NCBI RefSeq assembly: GCF_000741785.1
Contig: NZ_JGZP01000011.1
Location: 1 to 64,000, forward strand
Length of the DNA stretch: 64,000 bases
Direction: 5' to 3'
DNA from: Bifidobacterium stellenboschense
GTDB taxonomy: Bacteria > Actinomycetota > Actinomycetes > Actinomycetales > Bifidobacteriaceae
Shown: piece after piece, positions 1-9,453 of the stretch
Numbering within the stretch: the stretch's first letter is position 1
Layout: each line of letters opens with the position of its first letter
The notes under the pieces: generated by a model
What the model was told of the DNA's origin: nothing
Seen by the model: the letters and a program-made list of their open reading frames with translations, nothing else
Database searches by the model: none
Program-made: the position numbers and the translations under genes

Positions 1-426
1 CCCGGCGTCATCGTCCGCGACCGCGCCGGGGCCGCCGGCGCGCGCATCGTCGTCGGCCGTGTCCATCAGCTTCTCGGCCTGCGACTCGGTGAGCACGGCC
101 GGCAGCGTGTCGGGGATCTTCGGCGTCATCAGCATCGCCGCCGGGTCCGAGGCCGTCACCCCGTGATCGCGCGCCCACGAGAAGAAACGGCGCACGGACA
201 CGGTCTTGCGGGCCATGCTGGAACGGGCGTGCGAGCGTGATTCGCGGGCCATCCACGCACGCAGGTCCTCGAGCGTCACCTCGTTGAGGTCCTCGACGCC
301 GAGCGTCTCGAGCAGACGCAGGCACTCCCCCACATCCGCGCCGTACGCCTTGAGCGTATTCGCGCTCAGGCCGCGGTTCGCGCCGAGGAACGCCAGGAAC
401 GCGCGCAGCTGACCGTCGAACCGCAT
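1..426 (-). CDS. xerC: Tyrosine recombinase XerC, 5' part only
   Basis: This is the first 142 codons of a tyrosine recombinase cut off by the window edge. The N-terminal half shows the SAM-like core-binding domain: a start like MRFDGQLRAFLAFL, then the GLSANTLKAYGADV helix, the VTLEDLRAWMARE stretch and VRRFFSWARDHG, which is the usual Xer pattern before the catalytic domain (the PKIP...LTESQAEKL linker begins the catalytic part). XerC/XerD resolve chromosome dimers at dif near the division site. The catalytic R-H-R-Y residues lie outside the window. The start is the ATG at 424-426, divergent from the ABC transporter. XerC and XerD cannot be separated on this part alone; XerC is favoured by the start of the sequence. 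Confidence 0.85.
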   Translation of the reverse strand, partial: MRFDGQLRAFLAFLGANRGLSANTLKAYGADVGECLRLLETLGVEDLNEVTLEDLRAWMARESRSHARSSMARKTVSVRRFFSWARDHGVTASDPAAMLMTPKIPDTLPAVLTESQAEKLMDTADDDARAGGPGAVADDDAG

Positions 427-489
427 GGGGTCCCCTTTCCCTGTCTCCCGGGCCGCCCGCGGCGGCCGGCGGCCCGACGGCCGCCTTCG

Positions 490-503
490 GATAGACTATA
501 ACC
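490..503 (+). promoter_or_regulatory. Probable -10 region for the ABC transporter operon
   Basis: The divergent gap between xerC and the ATPase gene contains TAGACT and, overlapping it, TATAAC (497-502), about 30 nt before the ATPase start. No convincing -35 box is visible. The call rests on position and AT-richness within very GC-rich DNA. Confidence 0.35.
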
Positions 504-530
504 GTTCGCAACACGGGGAAACGGGGCAAG

Positions 531-1385
531 ATGGCACGACATTCGGCCGCATCGGTGGCGGCGCTGAAGGACAGGGTCGACGACGGGCCGGGGACGGCGC
601 CGGACGCGGTCGCGCGGGCCATCGACCTGACGAAGGCCTACGGGGACGCCGACGCGCGGGTGGTGGCGCTCGACCATGTGAACGTCTCGTTCACGCGTGG
701 CGAGATGACCGCCATCATGGGCCCGTCCGGATCGGGCAAGTCCACGCTCATGCACTGCATGGCCGGCCTCGACACGCCCACCTCGGGCCGCGTGGTGGTC
801 GAAGGGCTCGAGGTCTCGTCGATGAACCAGCGGCAGCTCACGAAACTGCGCCGCACGCGGATCGGGTTCATCTTCCAATCGTTCAACCTGGTGCCCACGC
901 TGAGCGCCGAGGAGAACATCCTGCTGCCGCTGCAGATCGCGAAACGGCCCATCGACCGCGCCTGGTTCGACAAGGTCGTCGACGTCACTGGACTGCGCCC
1001 GCGCCTGTCGCACCGTCCCAGTCAGCTGTCCGGCGGCCAGCAGCAGCGCGTCGCCTGCGCCCGCGCCATCATGGCCAGGCCGTCGGTCATCTTCGCCGAC
1101 GAGCCGACCGGCAACCTCGACTCGCGTTCCAGCCGCGAGGTGCTCGGCTTCCTCAAGGATTCGGTGCACGAGTACGGCCAGACCATCGTGATGGTGACGC
1201 ACGACCCGCGCGCCGCCTCGTACGCGGACCGCGTGCTCGTGCTCGCCGACGGGCGCATCACCCGCGACCTGAGGCACCCCTCCTACGAGAAGATCCTCGA
1301 CGTGTTCGCCACCGAAGGCGACGAGGACCGGGAGAACGGTCCCGCGCAGGCGGCGGACGCGCATGGCGCGGGGGCCGGCGCATGA
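531..1385 (+). CDS. ABC transporter ATP-binding protein (MacB/LolD family)
   Basis: A 284-residue cytoplasmic ATPase that powers the permease encoded directly after it. Walker A GPSGSGKST is at residues 64-72, the Q-loop FQSFN near 115, signature LSGGQQQR near 166, Walker B VIFADEP near 186 with the D-loop GNLDS, and a switch histidine in VTHD. This is the LolD/MacB subfamily, which works with FtsX-like permeases in lipid, peptide or lipoprotein handling rather than classic import. The first 30 residues are a non-conserved extension and the last 25 an acidic/alanine tail. The stop overlaps the permease start by 4 nt (ATGA), so the two are translationally coupled. The substrate cannot be read from sequence. 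Confidence 0.9.
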   Translation: MARHSAASVAALKDRVDDGPGTAPDAVARAIDLTKAYGDADARVVALDHVNVSFTRGEMTAIMGPSGSGKSTLMHCMAGLDTPTSGRVVVEGLEVSSMNQRQLTKLRRTRIGFIFQSFNLVPTLSAEENILLPLQIAKRPIDRAWFDKVVDVTGLRPRLSHRPSQLSGGQQQRVACARAIMARPSVIFADEPTGNLDSRSSREVLGFLKDSVHEYGQTIVMVTHDPRAASYADRVLVLADGRITRDLRHPSYEKILDVFATEGDEDRENGPAQAADAHGAGAGA

Positions 1386-4273
1386 TCCGCATCGGCCTGC
1401 GCGACGCCCGCGCGCACCTGCCGCGCTTCGTGATGTCGATCATCGCCATCGCCCTCGGCGTGTCCTTCGTGGTCGGCTCGTTCTGCTTCCGCGAGATGAT
1501 GAACGACCAGGTGGACCAGATGCTCGGCTCGAACACCGACGCCGACGTGTACGTGCGCGGCGTCGCGGAGAGGAAGGACGACGCCTCCGCGGCGACGGCG
1601 ACCGGCTCGGACGGCTCGTCCTCGTCCCTGAAGACCTACAACGACATCGACGTCTCGCTCGTGGACGACGTCGCCAAGGTCGCGGGCGTCGCGAGGGCCG
1701 GGGTCACCTATTCGACGTCCGGCACGCTCGTGCTCGTCGCGAAGGACGGCAACGCGGTCTCCTCGATGGGCTCGCCGACGATGGGCATCGGTCTGGAAAA
1801 GGGGACGTGGAGGTCGGCCCGGCTGGAGCACGGCCGGTGGGCGAGAAACCGGCATGAAATCGCCCTGCACGCGTTCACCGCCAAGACGGCGGGCCTCGGG
1901 GTGGGTGACACGACGAAGCTCGTCTACCCGTCCGGACCCGAGGACGTGAAGGTGGTCGGCGTGTTCGACACCGACGTCTCCCAGGCGGGCGCGATCATCA
2001 TCGGGCTCGCCCCGTCGGTGGCCAGGGAGGTCGTCCAGGAGAAGACCGGCGAGATCGGGGTCACGCAGTACATCACCGTGTACGGTTCGGCCGACGGCGG
2101 CGGCCCGCTGAACGACGCGCAGCAGCGCGAACTCGCCGCGCGCGTGAGGAAGGCGCTGCCGAAGGGGTCGAAGGCCACGGCGATCACCGGCGACCGGCTG
2201 CGCGACGAATACTCGCGGTCCATCAAGGACCAGCTGGGCTTCATCCAGCCGCTCATCCTCATCTTCGGCGTCATCGCGCTGTTCGTCGGCTCGTTCATCA
2301 TCGCGAACACGTTCTCGATGATCGTGCGCGAATCGATGCGCCGCTATGCGCTGCTGCGCTCGGTGGGCGCCTCCCCCGCCCAGGTGTTCTCCACGGTCGT
2401 CGTGCAGGCGCTGCTGCTCGGCCTGGTCGGTTCGGGCGCGGGCATCGCGCTCGGCTGGGGCATGGTGCGCCTCATCGTCTTCGGCCTCGCGCAGGCGGGC
2501 ACGCCGATGACCGGCGCCGCGACGCCGGGCCCCACGGACATGCTCGTCGGCCTCGCCGTCGGATTGGCCGTCACGCTCGTCGGGGCGGCGCTTCCCGCAC
2601 GCCGCGCCGCGACCGCGCCGCCCATCCAGGCGATGAACGAGACCGTGAACCCGGAGAAGCCGGTCCTGCCGCGTGGCGTCGCCGGCGTCGCGATGGTCGT
2701 GCTCGGCGCGGCGTGCTGGGCGTACTGCGTGGCGGTCGCACGCGCCGGCGACACGGGCGATCCCACGCCGTTCGCGCCGCTCAACGCGCTGGCGGAACGC
2801 GTGGGCGCGGGCTGGCCGCTCGGCGCGGGCGCGGCGTTGATCGTCGTGGGCGTGATCGTGCTCTCCCCCGCGCTGGTCGCCCCCGCGGGCACGGTGCTCG
2901 GCTGGCTGCCCGCGCTCGTGTTCCCGGTGACCGGACGCCTCGCCACGCGCAATCTCGCACGGCAGAAACGACGCACCGCGAACACGGCGGCCGCCCTGTT
3001 CGTCGGCGTGGCGATCGTGAGCTGCCTGGCGGTGGTCGCCTCCTCGGCGAAGGCCTCGGTCGCCGGCATCGTCGACACGGGGCTCAAATCCGATTTCACC
3101 GCCATGTCCGCGTCCTCGGGGCGCATCCCCGACGATGCGGTCTCGGCGATCAGGAAGACGAAGGGCGTGGCCTCCGTGTCGCAAAGCCGCATGCTCATGG
3201 GCGTCACCTACGGTTCGGGCAAGGACGCGGCACAGGCGATGACGTTCGCCGAGCAGCCGTCCCTGTTCTCCAAGGTGTTCGCCCCCGTGACCAATGCGGG
3301 CGACGCGGACGGGGCGCTTAAAAGCGGGGAGCTCGTCGTCGGCCTCACCGTCGCGCAGGACAACGGCTGGAAGGTCGGCGACACGGTGCGTGTCAACGGC
3401 AGACGCGTCGTCGTCGACGAAGAGGCCACCGCGAAGGCGCAGGCCGATTACCGGGCGCAGGCGGAGGCGAAAACCGCCGACCTCACGGCCCAGGCGCAGC
3501 AGCTCGCCGCAGCGGGCGACGCGGACGGCGCGCAGGCCAAGGCCGACGAGGCGCGGCGGGCGGCCGAGGACGCCGCGGACGTGGACCCGTCCACGCTGGT
3601 GCGCACGACGACCGAGACCACGCATGTGAAGGTGAAGGTCGGCGCGATCATCGAGAATTCCGTCTACCGGTCGATGGTGCTGATGAACGACGACCTCGCC
3701 GAACGGGTGAACAACGAGAACACGATGTTCACCATCATGCTGTTCGTCAACGCGCGCGACGGCGCCGACACGGCCACTGTGAAGAAGCGCCTCGTCAAGG
3801 CGGTCAAGCCGTTCTACGTGATCAACGTGCAGGACCGCGACGAGTTCAAATCCTCGATGTCCACGATGGTCGACCAGATCCTCATCATCCTGTACGCGCT
3901 GCTCGCCCTGTCCATCGTCATCGCCGTGTTCGGCATCGTGAACACGCTCGCCCTGAGCGTGTCGGAGCGCACGCGCGAGATCGGCCTGCTGCGCGCGGTG
4001 GGCACGTCGCGCGGCCAGGTGCGCGGCATGCTGGCCATCGAGGCGTCGCTGATCGCCATGCTCGGCACGCTGCTCGGCGTGGTCGTGGGCGTGGCGGCGG
4101 GCGCGGTGATCCGCGAGGTGTATGCGTCGAACGGCTTGGAACGGTTGTCGATCCCGTGGGGGCAGTTGGGCGTGTTCCTCGCCGCGTCGATCCTCGTAGG
4201 CATCGTGGCCGCGCTGCCGCCGGCTCGACGCGCATTGAAGGTGCCGGTGCTCGACGCCGTGGCGACGGACTGA
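1382..4273 (+). CDS. FtsX-like ABC transporter permease
   Basis: A 963-residue membrane protein with two FtsX/MacB modules. A transmembrane helix at residues 12-32 is followed by a large extracytoplasmic domain, then three helices (about 285-400), a central hydrophobic block, a second extracytoplasmic domain, and three C-terminal helices (about 835-955) carrying the ERTREIGLLRAVGTS motif that contacts the ATPase. A second copy of that motif, in the form MRRYALLRSVGAS, lies near residue 320. The second outer domain holds a roughly 55-residue Ala/Gln/Glu-rich insertion (about 680-735) that looks like a coiled coil. It forms a two-gene operon with the preceding ATPase. The role is probably envelope export or remodelling; the cargo is unknown. 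Confidence 0.88.
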   Translation: MIRIGLRDARAHLPRFVMSIIAIALGVSFVVGSFCFREMMNDQVDQMLGSNTDADVYVRGVAERKDDASAATATGSDGSSSSLKTYNDIDVSLVDDVAKVAGVARAGVTYSTSGTLVLVAKDGNAVSSMGSPTMGIGLEKGTWRSARLEHGRWARNRHEIALHAFTAKTAGLGVGDTTKLVYPSGPEDVKVVGVFDTDVSQAGAIIIGLAPSVAREVVQEKTGEIGVTQYITVYGSADGGGPLNDAQQRELAARVRKALPKGSKATAITGDRLRDEYSRSIKDQLGFIQPLILIFGVIALFVGSFIIANTFSMIVRESMRRYALLRSVGASPAQVFSTVVVQALLLGLVGSGAGIALGWGMVRLIVFGLAQAGTPMTGAATPGPTDMLVGLAVGLAVTLVGAALPARRAATAPPIQAMNETVNPEKPVLPRGVAGVAMVVLGAACWAYCVAVARAGDTGDPTPFAPLNALAERVGAGWPLGAGAALIVVGVIVLSPALVAPAGTVLGWLPALVFPVTGRLATRNLARQKRRTANTAAALFVGVAIVSCLAVVASSAKASVAGIVDTGLKSDFTAMSASSGRIPDDAVSAIRKTKGVASVSQSRMLMGVTYGSGKDAAQAMTFAEQPSLFSKVFAPVTNAGDADGALKSGELVVGLTVAQDNGWKVGDTVRVNGRRVVVDEEATAKAQADYRAQAEAKTADLTAQAQQLAAAGDADGAQAKADEARRAAEDAADVDPSTLVRTTTETTHVKVKVGAIIENSVYRSMVLMNDDLAERVNNENTMFTIMLFVNARDGADTATVKKRLVKAVKPFYVINVQDRDEFKSSMSTMVDQILIILYALLALSIVIAVFGIVNTLALSVSERTREIGLLRAVGTSRGQVRGMLAIEASLIAMLGTLLGVVVGVAAGAVIREVYASNGLERLSIPWGQLGVFLAASILVGIVAALPPARRALKVPVLDAVATD

Positions 4274-4378
4274 CGGCATGTCGGTACGCGCGGCGGACGG
4301 GCGACGCGCGTACAGTGGAAAGACCGGGCGGCGCGAATGGCCGCGGCCGCCGAAACAACGCCGTTTGGGGAGGGCATC

Positions 4379-4630
4379 ATGGCATTGCCGAGACAGATAC
4401 CGTCGGGCGCACGCATCGTCGTGCGCGTCATCGAAGGCGTGGATCCGACCGACGGGCGCACCAAGTTCCGCGATTATGTGGGCCACGTGCTCGGCTGGGA
4501 CGGGCGCACGCTCGAACTGTCGCGCGACGCGGCCGCGAACGGCTCACGCCCGCAGCAGCACGTGGCGATCGACGCGGACACGATCGCCACGCTGAAACCG
4601 GTGCCGGAGCGGCCGCGGACAAGGCCGTAG
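4379..4630 (+). CDS. Small conserved-looking protein of unknown function
   Basis: An 83-residue protein beginning MALPRQIPSGARIVVR. The ATG at 4379 is chosen over an upstream one at 4337 because a strong GGGGAGGG ribosome binding site precedes it. The body (RIVVRVIEGVDPTDGR...DYVGHVLGWDGRTLELSRD...VAIDADTIATLKPVP) has alternating beta-strand character, like a small beta-barrel or SH3-like fold, ending in an Arg/Pro tail. It contains no catalytic motif I recognise. It follows the transporter by about 105 nt and is followed by a hairpin terminator. Confidence 0.65.
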   Translation: MALPRQIPSGARIVVRVIEGVDPTDGRTKFRDYVGHVLGWDGRTLELSRDAAANGSRPQQHVAIDADTIATLKPVPERPRTRP

Positions 4631-4678
4631 GGCAGGAGACGACGGACCCGGGCACCCCACCCGCCGGCGGTGCCGGCA

Positions 4679-4698
4679 CCCTCCCCTCCCGGGGAGGG
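4679..4698. terminator. Hairpin between convergent genes
   Basis: CCCTCCCC (4679-4686) pairs with GGGGAGGG (4691-4698) across a 4-nt loop, between the stop of the small plus-strand gene and the stop of tyrA. There is no long T-run, so efficiency is uncertain. Confidence 0.5.
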
Positions 4699-4707
4699 AA
4701 ACTCCGA

Positions 4708-5835
4708 TCACACGGCGGAACGGATTTCGGCACGGGCGGCGCCGGGACCGTCGAAGGCGATGATGTGCTCGCCGCGTCGCGCGGAGGCGAGTAGTTCGCC
4801 CCGCCAGTCGCCGGTCGGGTCGATGCGCAGTTCGACCGTCTCATATGGATGCCGCTCCCCCGCCGGCGCGGTCTGCGCGGCGATGGCGCGCTGGGCGGCC
4901 TTGTAGTCGCGGAACGGCTGGCCTTCGGCGAAGAAGCCGAGCATGTCGGTCCGCGACTGTGATTCGACGGCGATGTCGCGCTCGTCCCGCTCGTCGTGCA
5001 GCAGGTTCGCGACCGTGAGCAGCCGTGCGGCCACGTCGCGCAGCAGCCGTTCGACGTTCTCCGCGTCCTCCTCGACCATGGCGCGCGTGCGGTCCGGGTC
5101 GGTCAGGGCGACGCGCGTCATGTCGCGCCAGCTGCCCGCGGCGAGCGCGGCCGCGATGTTGCGGTCGGGGCTGGCGACGAGCGTGTTGACCATCGCCGTG
5201 GCGACGACGTGCGGCATGTGGCTGATGAGCGCGGCCGCCCTGTCGTGCGTGTCGTCGTCGAGGACGATCACCCGGTCGCCGACGCCGGCGGTGATGAGCC
5301 AGGCGACGGTGAGGAAGCGCGCGTAGTCGGTCGTCCCGTCGACGGTGATGGCCCACAGGGCGTCGTCGTAGAGGTGCGGGTCGGCGGCCGCCCAGCCGGA
5401 CAGTTCGTTGCCGGCCATCGGATGCGCGCCCACGTAGCGGCTCCCGAGCCCGGCGGCCTTCACCTGGTCGCGCACCATGCCCTTGACGCTGCCCACGTCG
5501 GTGAGCGTCACGTCGAGGCCGGGGGTTCCGTCGATCAGGGGTTTGAGCACGGCGAGGATGGCGGGCATCGCCTTCAGCGGATTGCACAGGATAATCGTCG
5601 AGGGCCGTGCGGCGATGAGCGCGTCGAGCGTCGGCACGCAGCGGATGCCCGCCTTCTCTGCCTCGGCGTACGGGTGGGGGCGGTGGTTCCATGCGACGAC
5701 GTCGATGCCGCGGGCGACGAGTCTGCGGGCGAGCGAGCCGCCGATCAGGCCGAGTCCGATGATGCCGATAGGCCCGGCGGACGCATGCGCGGATTGGCCG
5801 GCGGTCGTAGCGGTCGTGATGGTCGTGTCTACCAC
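4708..5835 (-). CDS. tyrA: Prephenate dehydrogenase
   Basis: A 375-residue NAD(P)-dependent enzyme converting prephenate to 4-hydroxyphenylpyruvate for tyrosine synthesis. After a 20-residue leader comes the Rossmann motif GLGLIGGS (27-34). DVGSVKGMV, AHPMAGNELSGW and the DDDTHDRAAALISHMPHVVA helix are the substrate-site hallmarks. The C-terminal 60 residues are a divergent tail without a clear ACT domain. The start is GTG at 5833-5835, with AGAAGGGAA upstream; it overlaps the pheA stop by 7 nt, so the two aromatic amino acid genes are co-translated. Confidence 0.92.
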   Translation of the reverse strand: MVDTTITTATTAGQSAHASAGPIGIIGLGLIGGSLARRLVARGIDVVAWNHRPHPYAEAEKAGIRCVPTLDALIAARPSTIILCNPLKAMPAILAVLKPLIDGTPGLDVTLTDVGSVKGMVRDQVKAAGLGSRYVGAHPMAGNELSGWAAADPHLYDDALWAITVDGTTDYARFLTVAWLITAGVGDRVIVLDDDTHDRAAALISHMPHVVATAMVNTLVASPDRNIAAALAAGSWRDMTRVALTDPDRTRAMVEEDAENVERLLRDVAARLLTVANLLHDERDERDIAVESQSRTDMLGFFAEGQPFRDYKAAQRAIAAQTAPAGERHPYETVELRIDPTGDWRGELLASARRGEHIIAFDGPGAARAEIRSAV

Positions 5836-6875
5836 AGCAGTTCCCTTCTCGTGGTCTCGGTCTCCCGCCAGTCGTCGCTGATGCGCGTCGCGTCGAGGTG
5901 CACGCCGCCCTGCGGCAGCCGCCACGCCTCGACGGGCGGGTTGGAGCGTTCGCGCCGCGGGTAGACGGCGAGCGTCTTCAGCCAGATGCCGTGCGCGGCG
6001 AGCGTGGCGAGCACGTCGCGGAAGCGCGGCTCCCACGGCGCGGCGTCGAGCGTGTCGATGAAGCTGTACGTGCCGTCGTCGCCTTTGATCGGACGGGACA
6101 TGAAGCTCGTCATGTTGAGTCCCGCGTCACGCAGGATGTCGAGCACGTTGGCGACGACGCCGGGGCCGGTGACGAGTGGAATGAACGTGATGATCGTCTC
6201 GAAGTCGGTGTCGCGCGCGCGTGCGCGGTCGTTCGACGCGCGCACGTCGTCGCGCCTGCCGAGGACGAGGAAGTCGGTGTGCGCGCCCGCGAAGTCCTGC
6301 ACGCGTGCGGCGAGCGTGTCGAGCCCGTAGAGTTCGCCGCAGATGCGCGGCCCGAGCGCGACGCCTCCCGGCTCGAGGTCGCGGCAGGCGGCCGCGTTCG
6401 ACGATGCGGGCGTGGGCGTCAGATGATGGTCGACGATGAAGCGCTTGCACTGGGCGAGACCGTGCGGGTGCGCGCTGACGGGAATCACGCCGGAATCCGC
6501 GTCGGAGACGGTTCCGGCGGCGTCGCGCGCGGCGAACGGGTCGTCGCCGCGTCGCGTGAACGCGTCGAACGCGACGTCGACGCGCACGCGCGCGAGACCG
6601 GCGACGTCGCCCGCGTCGATGAGCGCGTCGAGGTTCGGCACGACGTAGCCTTCGACGTTGTTCTCCCACGCGATGACGCCGAGACCGCGGCCGGAGCGGA
6701 CGGCCTCCATGATGGCGGGGACGTCGGGCAGGGGGACGAGGTCGAAGCCCGTCTTCCCCGCCGTCTCATCCGCGAGCTGCGCGGCGGCCTCCATGGCCGC
6801 CTGATGCGTGAACGTGCCTTCCGGCCCGAGATAGAACAGGGTTTCGCGTGTCATAGGACACCACTGTACCGTCAT
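5829..6875 (-). CDS. pheA: Prephenate dehydratase
   Basis: A 348-residue enzyme that decarboxylates and dehydrates prephenate to phenylpyruvate. The N-terminal catalytic domain begins YLGPEGTFTHQAA and includes IPVSAHPHGLAQC and the GPRICGELYGL segment. A C-terminal ACT domain (ITFIPLVTGPGVVANVL...LNMTSFMSRP) is the phenylalanine-sensing module. The usual catalytic Thr-Arg-Phe triplet reads Thr-Asp-Phe (AHTDFLVL). The start at 6875 is preferred over the ATG at 6854 because it overlaps the upstream stop as ATGA and has GAAAGGCGA before it. It is co-transcribed with tyrA. Confidence 0.9.
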   Translation of the reverse strand: MTVQWCPMTRETLFYLGPEGTFTHQAAMEAAAQLADETAGKTGFDLVPLPDVPAIMEAVRSGRGLGVIAWENNVEGYVVPNLDALIDAGDVAGLARVRVDVAFDAFTRRGDDPFAARDAAGTVSDADSGVIPVSAHPHGLAQCKRFIVDHHLTPTPASSNAAACRDLEPGGVALGPRICGELYGLDTLAARVQDFAGAHTDFLVLGRRDDVRASNDRARARDTDFETIITFIPLVTGPGVVANVLDILRDAGLNMTSFMSRPIKGDDGTYSFIDTLDAAPWEPRFRDVLATLAAHGIWLKTLAVYPRRERSNPPVEAWRLPQGGVHLDATRISDDWRETETTRRELLW

Positions 6876-7327
6876 TCGCCTTTCGGGGCGGGGATGCGGA
6901 ACCATGATGCGGGCAGGACCAGCATGGCGACCTGTATGAGAATCACGCCGTACAGCCAGATGTAGCCGGCGTGCTGGCTGAAGAACGTGGTCGGCGTGCT
7001 GAAGCCGGCGACCACGAGCGTGTCGCCGCCCGGGCCGCCGAACAGGGCGAGACCCCATGCGACGGCCGACGAGACGATGAGATGCAGGGCGAGGCCGGTC
7101 ACGCCCTGGCGCGCGCGGGCGCAATAGGTGGACAGGGCGACGATGAGGAACGCGAGCAGAAGCCCGTAGGGGATGTTCACGGCCGCGCCCATGCGGTGCG
7201 CGAGCGTGCCGACGAACGCGGCGCCCGCGCCAGCGAGCAGCGTGACGGCGGTCCGGCCCAACGGGCCGAACCGGTGCGACCACGGCCGCTCGTCGGAGTC
7301 GGCCGTGGTCTTCACGTGCTGCGTCAC
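6872..7327 (-). CDS. Four-helix membrane protein of unknown function
   Basis: A 151-residue protein with about four hydrophobic segments (roughly residues 26-48, 52-70, 80-100 and 118-142), short loops and a polar N-terminus rich in charged residues. The start is GTG at 7325-7327, four nt after the typA stop, and the stop overlaps pheA by 4 nt. It therefore sits inside the typA-pheA-tyrA run. No enzyme or transporter motif is visible. Confidence 0.75.
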   Translation of the reverse strand: MTQHVKTTADSDERPWSHRFGPLGRTAVTLLAGAGAAFVGTLAHRMGAAVNIPYGLLLAFLIVALSTYCARARQGVTGLALHLIVSSAVAWGLALFGGPGGDTLVVAGFSTPTTFFSQHAGYIWLYGVILIQVAMLVLPASWFRIPAPKGE

Positions 7328-7331
7328 TTCG

Positions 7332-9263
7332 TCACTTGCCCTGCTGGGCGGCGTTCTGGCGGCGCTGCTTGGCGCGCCACTTGTACCAGTCCTCGCGGCC
7401 GAGGATGATCTTGCGCACGCGGATGGACTCCGGGGTGACCTCGACGCACTCGTCCTCGTTCGCGAAGTCGAGGGACTCCTCGAGGCTCATCTTGATCGGC
7501 GGGGTGAGCGTCTCGAGCACGTCGGCGGTGGAGGAGCGCATGTTGGTCATGTGCTTGGCGAGCGTGATGTTCACGTCCAGCTCGTCGGGCTTGTTGTTCA
7601 CGCCCACGACCTGGCCCTCGTACACCGGGGACTGCGGCTCGACGAAGAAGTTGCCGCGCGCCTGGAGGCGCTGCATGGCGTACGGGGTGGCGACGCCCTG
7701 GCGGTCGGAGACCATCGAGCCGTTCTGGCGGATGGTGATCTGGCCGGCCCACGGCGCGTAGCCGGCGGAGATGGAGGAGGAGATGCCGGTGCCGCGGGTG
7801 GCGCTCAGCAGCGCGGTGCGGAAGCCGATGAGGCCGCGGGACGGGACGGTGAACTGCAGACGCACCCAGCCGGAGCCGTGGTTGGTCATGCCGTCCATGC
7901 GGCCCTTGCGGTCGGCCATGAGCTGGGTGACGGTGCCCATGTACTCCTCGGGCACGTCGATGGTGGTGTTCTCCATCGGCTCGTTGACCACGCCGTCGAT
8001 CTTCTTGGTGACGACCTGCGGGCGGCCGACGGTCAGCTCGTAGCCCTCGCGGCGCATCTGCTCGGCGAGCACGGCCAGGGCGAGCTCGCCGCGGCCCTGG
8101 ACCTCCCAAGCGTCCGGACGGTCGGTGGGCAGCACCTTGATGGACACGTTGCCGATGAGCTCGCGGTCGAGGCGGTCCTTGATCATGCGGGCGGTGAGCT
8201 TGTGGTCCTTGCCCTCGGTGCCGGCCAGCGGGGAGTCGTTGACGCCGAAGGTCATGGAGATGGCCGGGTCGTCGACGTGGATGAGCGGCAGCGGCTTCGG
8301 GTCGTTCGGGTCGACGATGGTCTCGCCGATCATGATGTCGTTGACGCCGGCGACGGCGACGATGTCGCCGGGGCCCGCGGACTCGACGGGCTGGCGCTCG
8401 AGGCCCTGCGTGCGCAGCAGCTCGGCGACGCGGAAGTTCTCGATGGAGCCGTCGACGCGGCTCAGACCGTAGGTCTTGCCCTTCTCCAGCGTGCCGTTGT
8501 AGATGCGCACGAGGCCGAGACGGCCGAGGAAGTCGGAGGAGTCGATGTTGGCGACGTGGGCCTGCAGCGGCGCGCCCTCCTCGTACTCCGGGGCGGGGAT
8601 GTTGGAGATGATGGCCTCGAACAGCGGCTCGAGGTTGTCGTTGTCCGGCAGCCCGCCGTTCTCCGGCTGGTTGGCGGAGGCGTAGCCGGCCTTGGCGGCG
8701 CAGTAGATGACCGGCATCTCGAGCAGCTGGTCGAGATCAAGGTCGATGCCCTCGTGCTGCACGTCGTCGGCCAGGCCGAGCAGCAGGTCGGAGGTCTCGC
8801 CGACGACCTCCTCGATGCGGGCGTCCGGACGGTCGACCTTGTTCACGCACAGGATGACCGGCAGCTTCGCCTCGAGCGCCTTGCGCAGCACGAAACGGGT
8901 CTGCGGCAGCGGGCCCTCGGAGGCGTCGACGAGCAGGACGACGCCGTCGACCATGGAGATGCCGCGCTCGACCTCGCCGCCGAAATCGGCGTGGCCGGGG
9001 GTGTCGATGATGTTGAGGGTGATGCCCTCCGGGTGGCCGTACTTGGCGGCCAGCGGGCCGGTGTACTCGACGGCCGTGTTCTTCGCGAGGATGGTGATGC
9101 CCTTCTCGCGTTCCAGATCGTTGGAGTCCATCACGCGATCCGGCACTTCCTCGCGCTCGTTGAACACGTGGGACTGCTGGAGCATCGCGTTCACCAGCGT
9201 GGTCTTGCCGTGGTCGACGTGAGCCACAATCGCCACATTACGGATATCACCGCGAACCGCCAT
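7332..9263 (-). CDS. typA: Translational GTPase TypA/BipA
   Basis: A 643-residue ribosome-binding GTPase involved in stress adaptation and 50S assembly. The G1 loop AHVDHGKTT is at residues 13-21, with G2/G3 DTPGHADFG and G4 NKVDR, followed by EF-G-like domains and the TypA-specific C-terminus ending in the [15 protein letters not shown] region. The length matches the family. ATG 9261-9263 has AGAGAGG at good spacing. The untranslated leader upstream carries a GC-rich hairpin (about 9308-9338) and a TGTGTGCACACA palindrome (9377-9388). Confidence 0.95.
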   Translation of the reverse strand: MAVRGDIRNVAIVAHVDHGKTTLVNAMLQQSHVFNEREEVPDRVMDSNDLEREKGITILAKNTAVEYTGPLAAKYGHPEGITLNIIDTPGHADFGGEVERGISMVDGVVLLVDASEGPLPQTRFVLRKALEAKLPVILCVNKVDRPDARIEEVVGETSDLLLGLADDVQHEGIDLDLDQLLEMPVIYCAAKAGYASANQPENGGLPDNDNLEPLFEAIISNIPAPEYEEGAPLQAHVANIDSSDFLGRLGLVRIYNGTLEKGKTYGLSRVDGSIENFRVAELLRTQGLERQPVESAGPGDIVAVAGVNDIMIGETIVDPNDPKPLPLIHVDDPAISMTFGVNDSPLAGTEGKDHKLTARMIKDRLDRELIGNVSIKVLPTDRPDAWEVQGRGELALAVLAEQMRREGYELTVGRPQVVTKKIDGVVNEPMENTTIDVPEEYMGTVTQLMADRKGRMDGMTNHGSGWVRLQFTVPSRGLIGFRTALLSATRGTGISSSISAGYAPWAGQITIRQNGSMVSDRQGVATPYAMQRLQARGNFFVEPQSPVYEGQVVGVNNKPDELDVNITLAKHMTNMRSSTADVLETLTPPIKMSLEESLDFANEDECVEVTPESIRVRKIILGREDWYKWRAKQRRQNAAQQGK

Positions 9264-9406
9264 CGAAACCTCTCTTGATTGATTCTGTTTGTTCTTGTCG
9301 CGTAACCGCGCGGCGCGGGGCCTGTCCCGCGCGCCGCCCTCCCGACAGTATGGACAGCATGGATTGGTCCAACCTGTGTGTGCACACAAACCGCACTGAT
9401 GATAGC

Positions 9407-9442
9407 CGGAAGGCTTGACCGCGGTCGCGGTCAAGCCTTCCG
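9407..9442 (-). terminator. 16-bp stem downstream of asnB
   Basis: CGGAAGGCTTGACCGC (9407-9422) pairs perfectly with its complement (9427-9442) around a 4-nt loop, 11 nt beyond the asnB stop. It is the strongest hairpin in the gap and lies between asnB and the typA leader. Confidence 0.7.
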
Positions 9443-9453
9443 ATGAACGGCGC

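Noticed and set aside
1283..4486. Long antisense frames over the permease gene
   Set aside because: They are His/Arg/Asp-rich shadows typical of high-GC genes; the plus frame has domains and translational coupling.
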